Shown: positions 9,066 to 18,903 of the stretch, piece by piece
Layout of the letters: every line of letters starts with the position of its first letter
Numbering within the stretch: position 1 is the stretch's first letter
NCBI GenBank assembly: GCA_900541965.1
Contig: UQLN01000020.1
Coordinates: 1-64,000 of the forward strand
Source of the DNA: an uncultured Parabacteroides sp.
GTDB lineage: Bacteria; Bacteroidota; Bacteroidia; Bacteroidales; Tannerellaceae
Direction: 5' to 3'
DNA length: 64,000 nucleotides
Translations under genes and position numbers: made by a program
Notes under the pieces: model-generated
The model's database searches: none
What the model was told of the DNA's origin: nothing
Seen by the model: the letters and a program-made list of their open reading frames with translations, nothing else

Positions 9066-12000
9066 ATGGTAAAACATGTATTATCTCTTGTTTTTATCCT
9101 TTTGGCGGGTATCCATGTGCAGGCCCAGCAGGTAAAGGATATTTCAGGTACGGTATACGACGGCAGTACCGGTGAGGCATTAATCGGCGTATCCATACTG
9201 GAAAAAGGTACGGTCAATGGAACGGTGACGGATATTGACGGAAAATATTCTCTGAAAATCTCTTCCAACCAGGTTGAGTTTTCCTATATCGGTTATGATA
9301 CACAGACGCTGAGTATTCCTAAAAGCGGGGTGTATGATGTGAAACTGGCCACTTCAGACCTTAAATTGGACGAAATCGTGGTAGTAGGTTACGGTACGCA
9401 ACGGAAAAGCGACTTAACCGGTTCGCTGGCATCCATCAGCAACAAGGATATTAAAAACTATGCGGTATCGAATGCTTCCGAGTTGCTGACAGGTAAAGCC
9501 GCCGGTGTATTTGTGGCGTCAAGTTCCGGTCAGCCGGGTTCGGATGCCGTTATCCGTGTCAGAGGTTTGGGTACGGTAAACGACAATAACCCGCTTTATG
9601 TAGTAGACGGTCAGTTTATGGATAATATCAGTAGCCTGAATCCCGGGGATATCGACCGTATTGAAGTATTGAAAGACGCTTCGGCTTGTGCCATCTACGG
9701 TTCACGCGGTTCCAACGGGGTTATCCTGATTACAACCAAAGGCGGAGTGAAAGGGGAGACCATCGTTACGCTGGATGCCTATGTCGGCATTAAAAACAGT
9801 TATAAGGCGATGAATATGATGAACAGCGAACAATATCATAATTTTATACTGGAGGCATATAAAGAGGATGCCGGTTTCCAGAACTCGATGAAAGAGAAAT
9901 TCACGAACCAGTATAAAAAAGGATACGATACGAATTGGTGGGATGAAGTAACCCGCACGGCTTTTACCCAGAATTATAATGTGAGCATCCGCAAAGGAAC
10001 CGATAAATCCCGCTCTTCATTAAGCCTGGGGTATGTAGACGACCAGGGACCGATTATCACAACCGAGTTCTCGAGACTATCCCTGAAGCTGAATCAGGAA
10101 TATGATATCAACGACTATGTAACCGTCGGTGCAAATGTCAATCTTGCCAAAATCAAACAACGTGATGCCGGAGCCATCCCATCATTCGATTTTATCCAGA
10201 AAGCCGACCCGTTTACACCGGTAATCAGTCCGTTGGTAGACCCGTCGTCGCCTAATTACGAGTATAATAAGTATGCACCGACCGAATGGTCGTACGACCC
10301 GAACCCGGTGGCAATGCTCCGTCTGGCAAACCGTTCCAATGAAGATTTCAATGTGTTCGGGAATGCCTTTGCACAGGTTAAGCTGCTTAAAAACCTGACC
10401 TACCGTGTGCAATACAGCTTTGAAAGATACCAGAACACATTCAAGGACTTCCGTCCGTTCTATACTTCTGCGTTCTCGGATGATAACCTGGCAAATAAAG
10501 AAGGCAAATACAGTGTTGAAACGCAGTTGAACAACAATAGCCTGGTTACTTTCAACTATCTGGTGGAACAACGTTTGAACTATAACACAACGTTCGGGAA
10601 ACACCGTCTGGATGCTATGGTGGCAATGACTTACGAGAAAAATAAGAAGGAAGGCATCAACGCCTTCAAACGTAAAGCATTAGGAAATGAAGAAATCTAC
10701 CAGATACTGGATGCCCAGACTTTGGGAGATAAAACATCGGGAGGCAAAGAAACCTCTTCCATGCTGTCTTATCTGGGACGTATCAATTATTCGTATGACG
10801 ACCGGTATCTGGCAACTGTGAACTTCCGTGCCGACGGTTCTTCCCGTTTTGCCAAAGGGAACCGCTGGGGATTTTTCCCTTCCGTATCTTTGGGTTGGAG
10901 AATCAGCAGCGAAGAGTTCTTCAGAAACCTGAACATCGAGAATACGCTTTCCAACCTGAAATTGCGTTTAGGCTGGGGGCAGAACGGAAACCAGCGTATC
11001 GACCGGGATGCTCCGTATACTTTGATAGGTACCAACAATGAAAAACAATGGTATTTCGGAAATCGCTATTTGCAGGGATATGTGCCTATCTATGTAGGGA
11101 ACTCCAATCTGAAATGGGAAACCAGCCAGCAAACTAATGTCGGTCTGGATATGTCGTTCTTCAGAAACAGTTTAGATGTAAGCATGGATTTCTATGTAAA
11201 GGAAACCAACAATATGCTGCTGAATATGCCTATCCCGTCTTTTGGTGCGCTTCCTAACAGCCCGTTCTTCAATGCCGGCGATTTAAGGAATACTGGTTTT
11301 GAGTTGGTGATGAACTACCGCAATCAGATAGGCAAGGATTTCCATTACAATATAGGTTTGAATATGTCTACGTATAAGACAAAGGTCACCAAGCTAAATT
11401 CCGAATACCTGAGCGGAAGCCAGAGCCGTACCTATATAGGCGGCCCTATCGGACGTTTCTGGGGATACCAGCAAATTGGCATCTTCCAGAACCAGCAGGA
11501 AATCGATGCGTATGTGGATGGCAGTGGAAATAAAATCCAGCCCAATGCCAAACCCGGTGATTTCAAATTTGCCAAGTTAGGCAAGTCGGGTGCTTTGAAT
11601 GACGACGACGACCGTACCTTTATCGGCGACCCGAACCCGGATTTGATTTACGGCTTCAACCTCGGTTTTAATTACCGGAACTTCGATGTCCGTATGGCAT
11701 TTCAGGGAACGGTAGGCAATGATATATGGAATGTGGCGAAAGGAACCCTTGCCTCTGCCGGACGCCAGAACGCGCTGGTCGATGCCTATGCGAAAGCATG
11801 GACAAAGGATGGAGATACCCATGCTATCTATCCGCGCATCACCAACTCGGATACCAACAATAATATGCGTGCATCTTCCTTCTACGTGGAAGACGGTTCT
11901 TATCTGCGTTTGCAGAATATGCAGGTAGGTTATACCATCCCGTCCATGCTTTGCCATAAGACCGGATTTATCTCCAGTTGCCGCCTCTATGTGAGTGCGC

Positions 12001-12137
12001 AAAACCTGTTTACACTGACTAAATATACAGGTCTGGACCCTGAACTGGGCATTAGCAATCCGCTGGATATGGGTATGGGGACTACGCGTTATCCAACTTC
12101 GCGGACCTTTACTTTCGGAGTGAATTTACAGTTTTAA
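9066..12137 (+). CDS. SusC-like TonB-dependent outer-membrane transporter
   Basis: The 1023-residue protein begins with a cleavable signal peptide (to about QA, residue 20). A carboxypeptidase-regulatory-like domain follows (about 24-100, ISGTVYDGSTGEALIGVSI), then the plug (about 110-230, with DEIVVVGYGTQRKSDLTGS and VLKDASACAIYGSRGSNGVI), then a 22-strand barrel ending in aromatic TFGVNLQF. There is no STN domain, so anti-sigma signalling is not expected and regulation probably runs through the hybrid two-component protein downstream. It pairs with the SusD gene 26 bp further on and imports oligosaccharide through the outer membrane. Confidence 0.97.
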   Translation: MVKHVLSLVFILLAGIHVQAQQVKDISGTVYDGSTGEALIGVSILEKGTVNGTVTDIDGKYSLKISSNQVEFSYIGYDTQTLSIPKSGVYDVKLATSDLKLDEIVVVGYGTQRKSDLTGSLASISNKDIKNYAVSNASELLTGKAAGVFVASSSGQPGSDAVIRVRGLGTVNDNNPLYVVDGQFMDNISSLNPGDIDRIEVLKDASACAIYGSRGSNGVILITTKGGVKGETIVTLDAYVGIKNSYKAMNMMNSEQYHNFILEAYKEDAGFQNSMKEKFTNQYKKGYDTNWWDEVTRTAFTQNYNVSIRKGTDKSRSSLSLGYVDDQGPIITTEFSRLSLKLNQEYDINDYVTVGANVNLAKIKQRDAGAIPSFDFIQKADPFTPVISPLVDPSSPNYEYNKYAPTEWSYDPNPVAMLRLANRSNEDFNVFGNAFAQVKLLKNLTYRVQYSFERYQNTFKDFRPFYTSAFSDDNLANKEGKYSVETQLNNNSLVTFNYLVEQRLNYNTTFGKHRLDAMVAMTYEKNKKEGINAFKRKALGNEEIYQILDAQTLGDKTSGGKETSSMLSYLGRINYSYDDRYLATVNFRADGSSRFAKGNRWGFFPSVSLGWRISSEEFFRNLNIENTLSNLKLRLGWGQNGNQRIDRDAPYTLIGTNNEKQWYFGNRYLQGYVPIYVGNSNLKWETSQQTNVGLDMSFFRNSLDVSMDFYVKETNNMLLNMPIPSFGALPNSPFFNAGDLRNTGFELVMNYRNQIGKDFHYNIGLNMSTYKTKVTKLNSEYLSGSQSRTYIGGPIGRFWGYQQIGIFQNQQEIDAYVDGSGNKIQPNAKPGDFKFAKLGKSGALNDDDDRTFIGDPNPDLIYGFNLGFNYRNFDVRMAFQGTVGNDIWNVAKGTLASAGRQNALVDAYAKAWTKDGDTHAIYPRITNSDTNNNMRASSFYVEDGSYLRLQNMQVGYTIPSMLCHKTGFISSCRLYVSAQNLFTLTKYTGLDPELGISNPLDMGMGTTRYPTSRTFTFGVNLQF

Positions 12138-12163
12138 TCCCGGACATTATTAAAGAATAATTT

Positions 12164-13717
12164 ATGAAAAGAATAATAGTAGCCATTTGTTTTGCGTTGG
12201 CAGGAGCCGGATTATCCGGTTGTTCCCTCGATGAACCGAGTTACGGCAAAACCACAAGCGATAATTATTATCAGAAAGAAAGCGATATAGAGCAGGCATT
12301 GACCGGTGCGTATTTGCAGTTGCGCATTACCTGGAATGAATATGCCCTGAACCATTATTTCATTGGCGACTGTTCGACCGACGATGCCCTGAAAGGCGGA
12401 GGCGGCGATGGCGACAGGTCGGAAGTGCGGGATTTGTCGGACTTTACGGTCTATACCACCAACGGAGAAGTTGCACGGCGGTGGGAAATACTGTATTGCC
12501 TGGTGAACCGTTGCAACGATGTGATTTATTACGGTCCCAAAGCCAATGGAGATAAAGACAAACTGGCACGTTTCGTAAAAGAAGCCAAAGCGCTGAGAGC
12601 ATTCGGATATTATTGTCTGGTGTCTTCTTTTGGAGAAGTTCCATTGCTGACCGAGCCGAAACAGCCCGTTGAAATATTACAGATACCACGCTCACCGGTA
12701 GAAAAGGTATATGAATGTATCATCGCAGATTTGAAAGATGCCTCATCCCTTCCTTCAAAAGGAGGTTATGGTGCGGAAGATGCTTATCGTGTGACAAGAG
12801 GCTTTGCCAAGACAATGCTTGCCAAGACCTACATGTTTAAACAAGACTTTGCCGCCGCGGAAACCGTTTTGCATGATATGGTAGATGTGGACAAAGATTA
12901 TGCTTTGCTGGATGATTACGGCAAGAACTGGCGTCAGGAATTTGAAAACAGTTCCGAGTCCGTATTCGAATTACCGAATAAAGTCTACGACAAGACCATC
13001 GCAACCGGAACGAACGTGCCTCATTACTTTACCAGCCGCCGCGTGACCGGCTATCAGGGATATGGTTTCCATGTGCCGACAAAAGATTTGTATGACGCTT
13101 TTGACTCCGACGACCCTCGTATTACCTACGTATTTACCCAGACGGGCGACCGCTACAAGGGAGATACCGCCGACCAGGATAACTCGGAATCCCTATCCGG
13201 ATACCATGATTATAAGATGACGGTTCCGGCTGTGGAAAAACAGGGAATGGATGTTTGGATGATTAGCTACAACATCCGTATGATACGCTACTCGGATGTC
13301 CTGCTCATGTATGCGGAAGTGTTGAACGAAAACGGCAAAGCCGCCCAGGCTCTTCCTTATCTGAATGAAATACGGAAACGGGCGCGGCAGACAAATCCGC
13401 TCGACCCGAGAAGGGATAAGCAAAAATACGTGCCTGTCGTAACGAATAATACGCTGCCTGATATTCAGGAAACCAATACGGACAAGCTAAGAGACATTAT
13501 TCGTCATGAGCGCCGTTGCGAGTTGGCAATGGAAGGATGGAGACGGGACGACCTGATACGGCAGAAACGTTTTGGCACGGTGATGCGCAACTATGCCCAG
13601 AAATACAACACGACCAAAGGGGCTAATTTTAATGACAACAGAGACTATCTGCTGCCTGTACCTCAGGGAGAAAGAGACAAGAGCAATGATATCCTGACAC
13701 AAAATCCGGGATACTGA
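12164..13717 (+). CDS. SusD-like glycan-binding lipoprotein (RagB/SusD family)
   Basis: The 517-residue protein has a lipobox (GAGLSGC, Cys20). The family N-terminal region and TPR-like helices follow (RRWEILYCLVNRCNDVIYY, AKALRAFGYYCLVSSFGEVPLL). The C-terminal RagB/SusD signature includes RYSDVLLMYAEVLNENG and ERRCELAMEGWRRDDLIRQ. It forms the lid of the SusC channel and fixes glycan specificity. No other surface-binding protein or endo-acting enzyme follows, so the locus looks small and may take up already trimmed oligosaccharides. Confidence 0.97.
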   Translation: MKRIIVAICFALAGAGLSGCSLDEPSYGKTTSDNYYQKESDIEQALTGAYLQLRITWNEYALNHYFIGDCSTDDALKGGGGDGDRSEVRDLSDFTVYTTNGEVARRWEILYCLVNRCNDVIYYGPKANGDKDKLARFVKEAKALRAFGYYCLVSSFGEVPLLTEPKQPVEILQIPRSPVEKVYECIIADLKDASSLPSKGGYGAEDAYRVTRGFAKTMLAKTYMFKQDFAAAETVLHDMVDVDKDYALLDDYGKNWRQEFENSSESVFELPNKVYDKTIATGTNVPHYFTSRRVTGYQGYGFHVPTKDLYDAFDSDDPRITYVFTQTGDRYKGDTADQDNSESLSGYHDYKMTVPAVEKQGMDVWMISYNIRMIRYSDVLLMYAEVLNENGKAAQALPYLNEIRKRARQTNPLDPRRDKQKYVPVVTNNTLPDIQETNTDKLRDIIRHERRCELAMEGWRRDDLIRQKRFGTVMRNYAQKYNTTKGANFNDNRDYLLPVPQGERDKSNDILTQNPGY

Positions 13718-13742
13718 TAACTCCGGTTTTTCCATAAGTTTT

Positions 13743-13903
13743 GTTGCGGTATCTGCAACAGCTCTGTTGCGACACCTGCAATAGCGTTGTTGCGGGTACC
13801 GCAACAGTAGTAATGCGATACCTGCAACAGTACTGGAGTCGAGGTACTTCCACCATTAGTAGTGCACCTCTGCCAGCACTGGCACCGTACCCCTGCTAAA
13901 GCT
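13743..13903 (+). repeat. Array A: 23-bp-period array of palindromic units (clear 13743-13834)
   Basis: Four units start at 13743, 13766, 13789 and 13812, exactly 23 bp apart. Each has a 17-bp core close to GTTGCGgTAcCTGCAAC and a 6-bp spacer. The third core is closer to the reverse complement of the first (2 mismatches) than to its forward form (4). Three further units in register to 13903 are weaker, matching 8-12 of 23 positions. The array fills the gap between susD and the hybrid regulator gene. Confidence 0.8.
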
Positions 13904-13987
13904 CGCCGTATTCTATCGGGGAAGATAAAGAATATCTTAATTAATCTTTGTAAGCTGTAAAGGCAGAATTTTATAGATATAAAATCT

Positions 13988-13995
13988 TATATTTG
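13988..13995 (+). promoter_or_regulatory. -7 promoter element of the hybrid two-component gene
   Basis: TATATTTG matches TAnnTTTG, 32 bp before the ATG. The rest of the 310-bp gap between susD and this gene holds array A and otherwise nothing recognisable. Confidence 0.45.
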
Positions 13996-14027
13996 ATGCT
14001 ATTCAAAATGACAGAAGGAATATTTTT

Positions 14028-17000
14028 ATGAAAAGGAACCTCTTACTATACTCCATTCTTGTGTGCCTGTTTTTATGTGTGATTCCTGAAAGGTCGGCGG
14101 CATCCCATGTGGTGAAATTTATCTCTAACATAGATGGATTGACAAACAATTCGGTAAACTGTATTTTTGAAGATACAGGGCATACCGTTTGGATTGGAAC
14201 CTGGGATGGCTTGAATGCCTACGACGGACGGGATATACGCACATTCCGGTATAGCAAAAGCGACCCGAATACAATCAGCAATAATATCATCCGGCAGATA
14301 ATAGAGCTGGGAGACGATTTATGGATTGCGACAGATGATGGCGTAAACCGGCTGGATAAGAACAATGACAAAATAACCCGGTATTATTTGCGGAAAGAAA
14401 ACAAGATACCCAATCAGGAGAAGTCTTTTATCTTAGGGAAAACGGCAGACGAAAAACTGTTTTGCCTGGTGAAAGGAGTGGGGTTTTTCTTCTATAATTC
14501 CAAAACAGAGGACTTTCAGGTAGTGACAATGGATTTCCTAGAACAGGTGAAGGACTTTTGCATAGACCGCTCCAATCATATGTTTTTCCTGCTGGAAAAC
14601 GGGCAGGTGAAATATTTAACGGGTAGGAGTCCGGAAGATGGCGTGTATTTATCTGATTTGAGGACCGTATTGCCGGATACACCGATAGACCGGATGTTCT
14701 TCTCTGATAACAGGTTTGTACTGGTACAGGGAGGGAATTTGTTTTTGTTGAATCCCGATTTCACCATTGAACAGCATATACGGCTGGATTCCCATAAGAC
14801 CGTTTCGCAGGTGGTATGGGCAGGCAAGGATGTATATGCCGGATTCATAGAAGGCGGTTGTATTCGCTATAATACGGAAAACGATACCTATACTTCTCTG
14901 AATGAATTTCCGGCACATTTATCTGTTTTCACGCTCTACCCCGGAAGCCAGGATATTCTCTGGATAGGAACGGACGGTCATGGAGTAGCCCGATATTACC
15001 GGTATGAAACCTTCTTCCGGACTGCTTTCTCTAATTATCCGGTAAGATGTTTTGCCGAAGATATATCCGGCAATATCCTGGTTGGAACAAAAGGAGGGGG
15101 AATTAAACGGCTGGATACTGAAAATAACCGGTTGACCGACTTTTTGAGTAAAGGGAACGGCTTGAATTCAAATTCGGTGTATGCATTGCGTGCGAATAAA
15201 GCCGGGGATTTGTTTATCGGTACCGAAGAGAAAGATATTTACATATTGATGGCTTCTACCAGTAAAACGGAAAGGTTGGTTATCCCGGATAAATATCCGT
15301 CTTTCAAAGCGGTGTATGGTATGTGTTTCACAAACAATGATTCTCTACTGTGGGTAGGCACATCCGGCTACGGGCTTATCCGGATGGATATAAAAAAGGA
15401 GGGTAACCGCTATGAGGTGAAGGGATTCCGGCAATATACCTCTTTGGATACGAGCAATCCGCTGAACAATGATATTGTTTATGTCGTGGTACCGGGAGCG
15501 GATGGGCATTCTGTCTGGTTTGGGACGCGTGGGGGAGGATTAAACAAAATAGACCTCAGGGATAACCGGATAAAATCGCTGGAGGATATGGATAGCAATA
15601 TTCAGCTGACAAATAATGATGTGTTGTGCCTGCTGCAGGATAATGAAGATTTCTGGATAGGAACGAGCTATGGGCTGAATTGGTTGAAGAGACAGGATAA
15701 TACCTTCCGGCTGTTCCCGTATGCCGATGATAAGTTGAAGAATAAAACGGTTCACGGCATACTGAAAGAGAATGAAGAACGGGTCTGGTTCAGTACCAAT
15801 CAGGGATTGTCTTGTTTGGATGTGGAGAGCAACCAGATAAAGAATTATTCACTGAATGACGGGTTACAGAATGACGAATTTTCGGATGGCGCTTTTTTCA
15901 AGGATGAGCAAGGGGTATTATATTTTGGAGGGGTAGGCGGTGTCAGTTATTTTGACCCGCAGCATATCCGTCTGAGACAGTTCGAACCACTTCTTGTATT
16001 GGGAGATTTGAAAGTATATGATAAAAAGCAGAATGTAAACGAACGTATCCGGAACGGAATATTGAAATTAGGATACCAGGAGCGGTTCGTTACTTTCTCT
16101 TTTGTGGCAAAAGATTTTATAAATAATGAGAACTGCGAATATGCCTACCGGTTGGGAAACCGTTCGGAAGAATGGATTTATCTGGGGAATAACTCGGAAA
16201 TTGTATTTGCACAGCTTCCTCCCGGTACGTATCTTTTAGAGGTAAAATGCACGAATGGCGACCGGGTCTGGAATGATACGGTTTATAGCCTGGTAGTGAA
16301 GGTGGCTTATCCCTGGTGGCTGGGCATGCCGGCGCTGATTGTTTATGGAATCCTGCTTATCCTGCTTATTTTGCTTATCCGGTCTGTGGTGAAGAACCGG
16401 ATACGGCTTAGCCGGCAGATATTGATAGACCGGATGGAAAAGCAGCATGAACGTGGGCTGTATGAATCCAAATTGAATTTCTTTACGGATGTGGCTCACG
16501 AGTTTTTTACACCGTTGACCCTGATTTATACGCCGGTTCAATATTTGATAGAGAAGCAAGGACTCGATGCCGGTTCCCGCAAATATCTGGGAATAATAAA
16601 GAACAATGCGGAACGTATGCAGAAACTTATTACCGAATTGATGGAGTTCCGTAAAGCTGGTTCAGGCAGTATGAAGTTGCATCCGGAAGAAATAGAAGTG
16701 AAGCCTTTTATAGAAGCCGCTGCCAATAACTATGTGGATATTTTAAAAGAGAACAAGATTGATTTCAATCTGAATATCCGCAACGCCGGTATGCTTTATT
16801 CAGACCGTGATGCGTTGGAAAAGATACTCTTTAATCTGCTGTCCAATGCTTTTAAATATACGCCCCGTAATGGCTATATACAGGTGGATGTACAACAGGA
16901 AGATTTGCCGGACGGCGCGTTGTGCCTGGCTGTCAGAAATTCGGGAAAAGGGTTGACCGTTCAGCAAATGGCGGAAATATTTGATGAATATAAAATATTT

Positions 17001-17981
17001 GAAACGGCCAAACAGGCCTATACGGTAAGTAATGGCATCGGCTTGTCTCTGACAAAGAAATTAGTGGAATTGCTGGGTGGTGAAATTTCAGTGGATAGCG
17101 AATTAGGCAAGTATGTCGAATTTTCGGTGATAATACCCTGTTTGTCTGTCCGGAAGGAAGAGACGCTTACCAGTGAGCGAATGTCTGAAAAAGAGGATAG
17201 GGAAACAGATGAGTTGAAATCCTATAAAGATACGGTTGTACTCATTGTGGAAGATGATGAAAGTATTCGTCATCTGCTGGAAGATGTTCTGTCCTGTTAT
17301 ACGATTCAGGTGGCTACAGATGGGATAGAGGCTCTTAGGGAAATAGAGCATAGTCATCCGGACATTATCATCTGCGATATTGTGATGCCGAATATGGATG
17401 GGTTGGAACTGATAGATAAACTGAAGTCGGATGTGAAAACCAGTTACATACCGATTGTCTGTATTTCTGCAAAAACTTCGGTGGAGGACCAGATTGATGT
17501 CTATAACCATGGGGCGGATGCTTATATAGCCAAGCCGTTTCATCCGAAACAGGTGACCTCTACGGTAGAGAATTTGCTTTCGCGGCAAATATCGCTGAAA
17601 GATTATTTTAACTCCAGTCTTTCGTCCGTAAAGATAAAAGACGGGCGTGTACTTCATCCGGAAGATGAGGAACTGATACGGTTGGTGACGGACTTTATTC
17701 AGGATAATATGGATAACGCTGATTTAAGCCCGGCTTCTATCGCGGAATTTGCAGGAATGAGTAAATCTACGCTCTATCGCAGATTCAGCGAAATAATGGA
17801 CCGGACACCCAGCGAATTTGTCCGTAGTGTCCGGTTGGAGCATGCCGCGAAATTATTGAGGACCACAAAGTGGACTGTGTCTGAGATTATGTATAAATCA
17901 GGCTTTTCCAATAAGTCCTATTTCAACCGGGAGTTCCTGAAGTTGTACAGTGTTTCCCCGAAAGATTACAGAAACCGATAG
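14028..17981 (+). CDS. Hybrid two-component system sensor/regulator (HTCS)
   Basis: This 1317-residue protein fuses sensor and regulator. After a signal peptide come about fourteen periplasmic propeller repeats (many VWIGT..GL type motifs to about residue 620) and a Y_Y_Y domain (about 680-755). A membrane helix follows near 764-787, then a kinase with His824 in VAHEFFTPLTLI, an N box at LFNLLSNAFKYTP and a G box GIGLSL. The receiver has Asp1117 in IICDIVMP, and a C-terminal AraC-type DNA-binding domain starts near 1215. Such proteins sense a periplasmic oligosaccharide and activate the adjacent susCD operon. The first G-box motif reads RNSGKG, lacking the usual Asp, as is common in this class. 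It is surely the regulator of the upstream locus. Confidence 0.97.
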   Translation: MKRNLLLYSILVCLFLCVIPERSAASHVVKFISNIDGLTNNSVNCIFEDTGHTVWIGTWDGLNAYDGRDIRTFRYSKSDPNTISNNIIRQIIELGDDLWIATDDGVNRLDKNNDKITRYYLRKENKIPNQEKSFILGKTADEKLFCLVKGVGFFFYNSKTEDFQVVTMDFLEQVKDFCIDRSNHMFFLLENGQVKYLTGRSPEDGVYLSDLRTVLPDTPIDRMFFSDNRFVLVQGGNLFLLNPDFTIEQHIRLDSHKTVSQVVWAGKDVYAGFIEGGCIRYNTENDTYTSLNEFPAHLSVFTLYPGSQDILWIGTDGHGVARYYRYETFFRTAFSNYPVRCFAEDISGNILVGTKGGGIKRLDTENNRLTDFLSKGNGLNSNSVYALRANKAGDLFIGTEEKDIYILMASTSKTERLVIPDKYPSFKAVYGMCFTNNDSLLWVGTSGYGLIRMDIKKEGNRYEVKGFRQYTSLDTSNPLNNDIVYVVVPGADGHSVWFGTRGGGLNKIDLRDNRIKSLEDMDSNIQLTNNDVLCLLQDNEDFWIGTSYGLNWLKRQDNTFRLFPYADDKLKNKTVHGILKENEERVWFSTNQGLSCLDVESNQIKNYSLNDGLQNDEFSDGAFFKDEQGVLYFGGVGGVSYFDPQHIRLRQFEPLLVLGDLKVYDKKQNVNERIRNGILKLGYQERFVTFSFVAKDFINNENCEYAYRLGNRSEEWIYLGNNSEIVFAQLPPGTYLLEVKCTNGDRVWNDTVYSLVVKVAYPWWLGMPALIVYGILLILLILLIRSVVKNRIRLSRQILIDRMEKQHERGLYESKLNFFTDVAHEFFTPLTLIYTPVQYLIEKQGLDAGSRKYLGIIKNNAERMQKLITELMEFRKAGSGSMKLHPEEIEVKPFIEAAANNYVDILKENKIDFNLNIRNAGMLYSDRDALEKILFNLLSNAFKYTPRNGYIQVDVQQEDLPDGALCLAVRNSGKGLTVQQMAEIFDEYKIFETAKQAYTVSNGIGLSLTKKLVELLGGEISVDSELGKYVEFSVIIPCLSVRKEETLTSERMSEKEDRETDELKSYKDTVVLIVEDDESIRHLLEDVLSCYTIQVATDGIEALREIEHSHPDIIICDIVMPNMDGLELIDKLKSDVKTSYIPIVCISAKTSVEDQIDVYNHGADAYIAKPFHPKQVTSTVENLLSRQISLKDYFNSSLSSVKIKDGRVLHPEDEELIRLVTDFIQDNMDNADLSPASIAEFAGMSKSTLYRRFSEIMDRTPSEFVRSVRLEHAAKLLRTTKWTVSEIMYKSGFSNKSYFNREFLKLYSVSPKDYRNR

Positions 17982-17991
17982 GGTAAAATCT

Positions 17992-18450
17992 TTATTGGAC
18001 GGCTACTTGTGCTTTTGAATCGAAGACCAGGTCTACTTCATTGTTTTCCTGCTTCAGTTCAAACCGGTAGAAAGTGCCGGAGGGTCTTTCTATCAGGGTA
18101 ATGTCTTCTATTGTATATTGATTGTATGCAGAGCTTGCCAATGCTTCCATAATGGCTACAGGTACGTCATCGCTTTTGATATTCCAGTGCGTGGATACCC
18201 ATTGGTTGCCGGTATCGAATCGGATTTCTTTGTGGATGTTTTTTTCCTGAATATCCACTTCCGTACCGTTTTGCTCTTTCTCTATTTTCAGTACGGTTGC
18301 TACCGGATATTTTTTGGAAAGGAAATCCCGGACAGGTGTAGGGAGTGTTTCGAGCTGCGTCGATTGTTTTTGCTTGTTGCCGCTGTTGCATGCCGAGAAT
18401 GAAATAAGGCTGCATAAGCAGAAAAACAAGACGGATAGTTTAGTTTTCAT
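17992..18450 (-). CDS. Small PepSY-like (beta-lactamase-inhibitor-like fold) lipoprotein
   Basis: The 152-residue protein has a signal sequence with a lipobox-like FSAC (Cys21). Two PepSY-like halves follow, containing VRDFLSKKYPVATVLKIEKEQNGTEVDI, EIRFDTGNQWVSTHW and FYRFELKQENNEVDLVFDSKAQV. This is the PF11396-type domain abundant in Bacteroidetes periplasmic proteins. Function is unknown. It converges on the hybrid regulator gene with a 10-bp gap and is not part of the utilisation operon. Confidence 0.75.
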   Translation of the reverse strand: MKTKLSVLFFCLCSLISFSACNSGNKQKQSTQLETLPTPVRDFLSKKYPVATVLKIEKEQNGTEVDIQEKNIHKEIRFDTGNQWVSTHWNIKSDDVPVAIMEALASSAYNQYTIEDITLIERPSGTFYRFELKQENNEVDLVFDSKAQVAVQ

Positions 18451-18558
18451 AAGACGTTATTATAAATGTTATTGTATAAATTATTCAATGATACTTAAGA
18501 ACAATCGCATCCTCCGGTTTGTTGAAATAGTGAACAAATTAATAAAACACAAATAATT

Positions 18559-18750
18559 ATGGCTGGAATAATGAAATCATTATGGGACGAAAGTTCCGAT
18601 CTGGAAGACGAAACACTGTCCACACGCTCCGTATTGTCGGATGATTACACATCTAATGACATCGAGAAAGAAAAAGATATTATATCCGAAGAAGAAGAAA
18701 ATGAGGATATAATTGATGATTCTTTGAAGATTTCGAAAGAAGGGAAGTAA
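18559..18750 (+). CDS. Small highly acidic protein of unknown function
   Basis: The 63-residue frame opens at an ATG behind an A-rich leader, as is usual here, and encodes an acidic protein with a Glu/Asp block near its end (SEEEENEDIIDDS). There is no signal peptide, membrane segment or cysteine. It fills the gap before purH and runs in the same direction. Its strong charge bias suggests a real gene, but nothing in it assigns a role. Confidence 0.5.
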   Translation: MAGIMKSLWDESSDLEDETLSTRSVLSDDYTSNDIEKEKDIISEEEENEDIIDDSLKISKEGK

Positions 18751-18863
18751 GATATTCTCCTGATTACTTTTTTGTTGGGTTTATTTTATTATTAGATGCA
18801 TTCTTTAAGAAGAGGGCCCGGAAATTATTTTCATACCTTATATACATATTGAAAATAAATCCC

Positions 18864-18871
18864 TACTTTTG
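18864..18871 (+). promoter_or_regulatory. -7 promoter element of purH
   Basis: TACTTTTG matches TAnnTTTG, 32 bp upstream of the purH ATG. Confidence 0.55.
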
Positions 18872-18903
18872 TGCTCTAAAACATTAAAATAAACCCAACA
18901 AAG

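Noticed and set aside
10182..10604. A 140-codon minus-strand frame within susC, and similar long antisense frames in the hybrid regulator and permease genes
   Set aside because: The opposite strand encodes a well-matched full-length protein; the frames have atypical composition and no domain.
13743..13834. Periodic palindromes considered as a small CRISPR array; the same thought applies to the other arrays
   Set aside because: Spacers are only 5-7 bp and similar to one another, repeats are degenerate, and no cas genes occur in the window.
13487..13856. Two minus-strand open frames across array A
   Set aside because: They arise from the repeat and from the shadow of susD; composition follows the repeats and no start context supports them.
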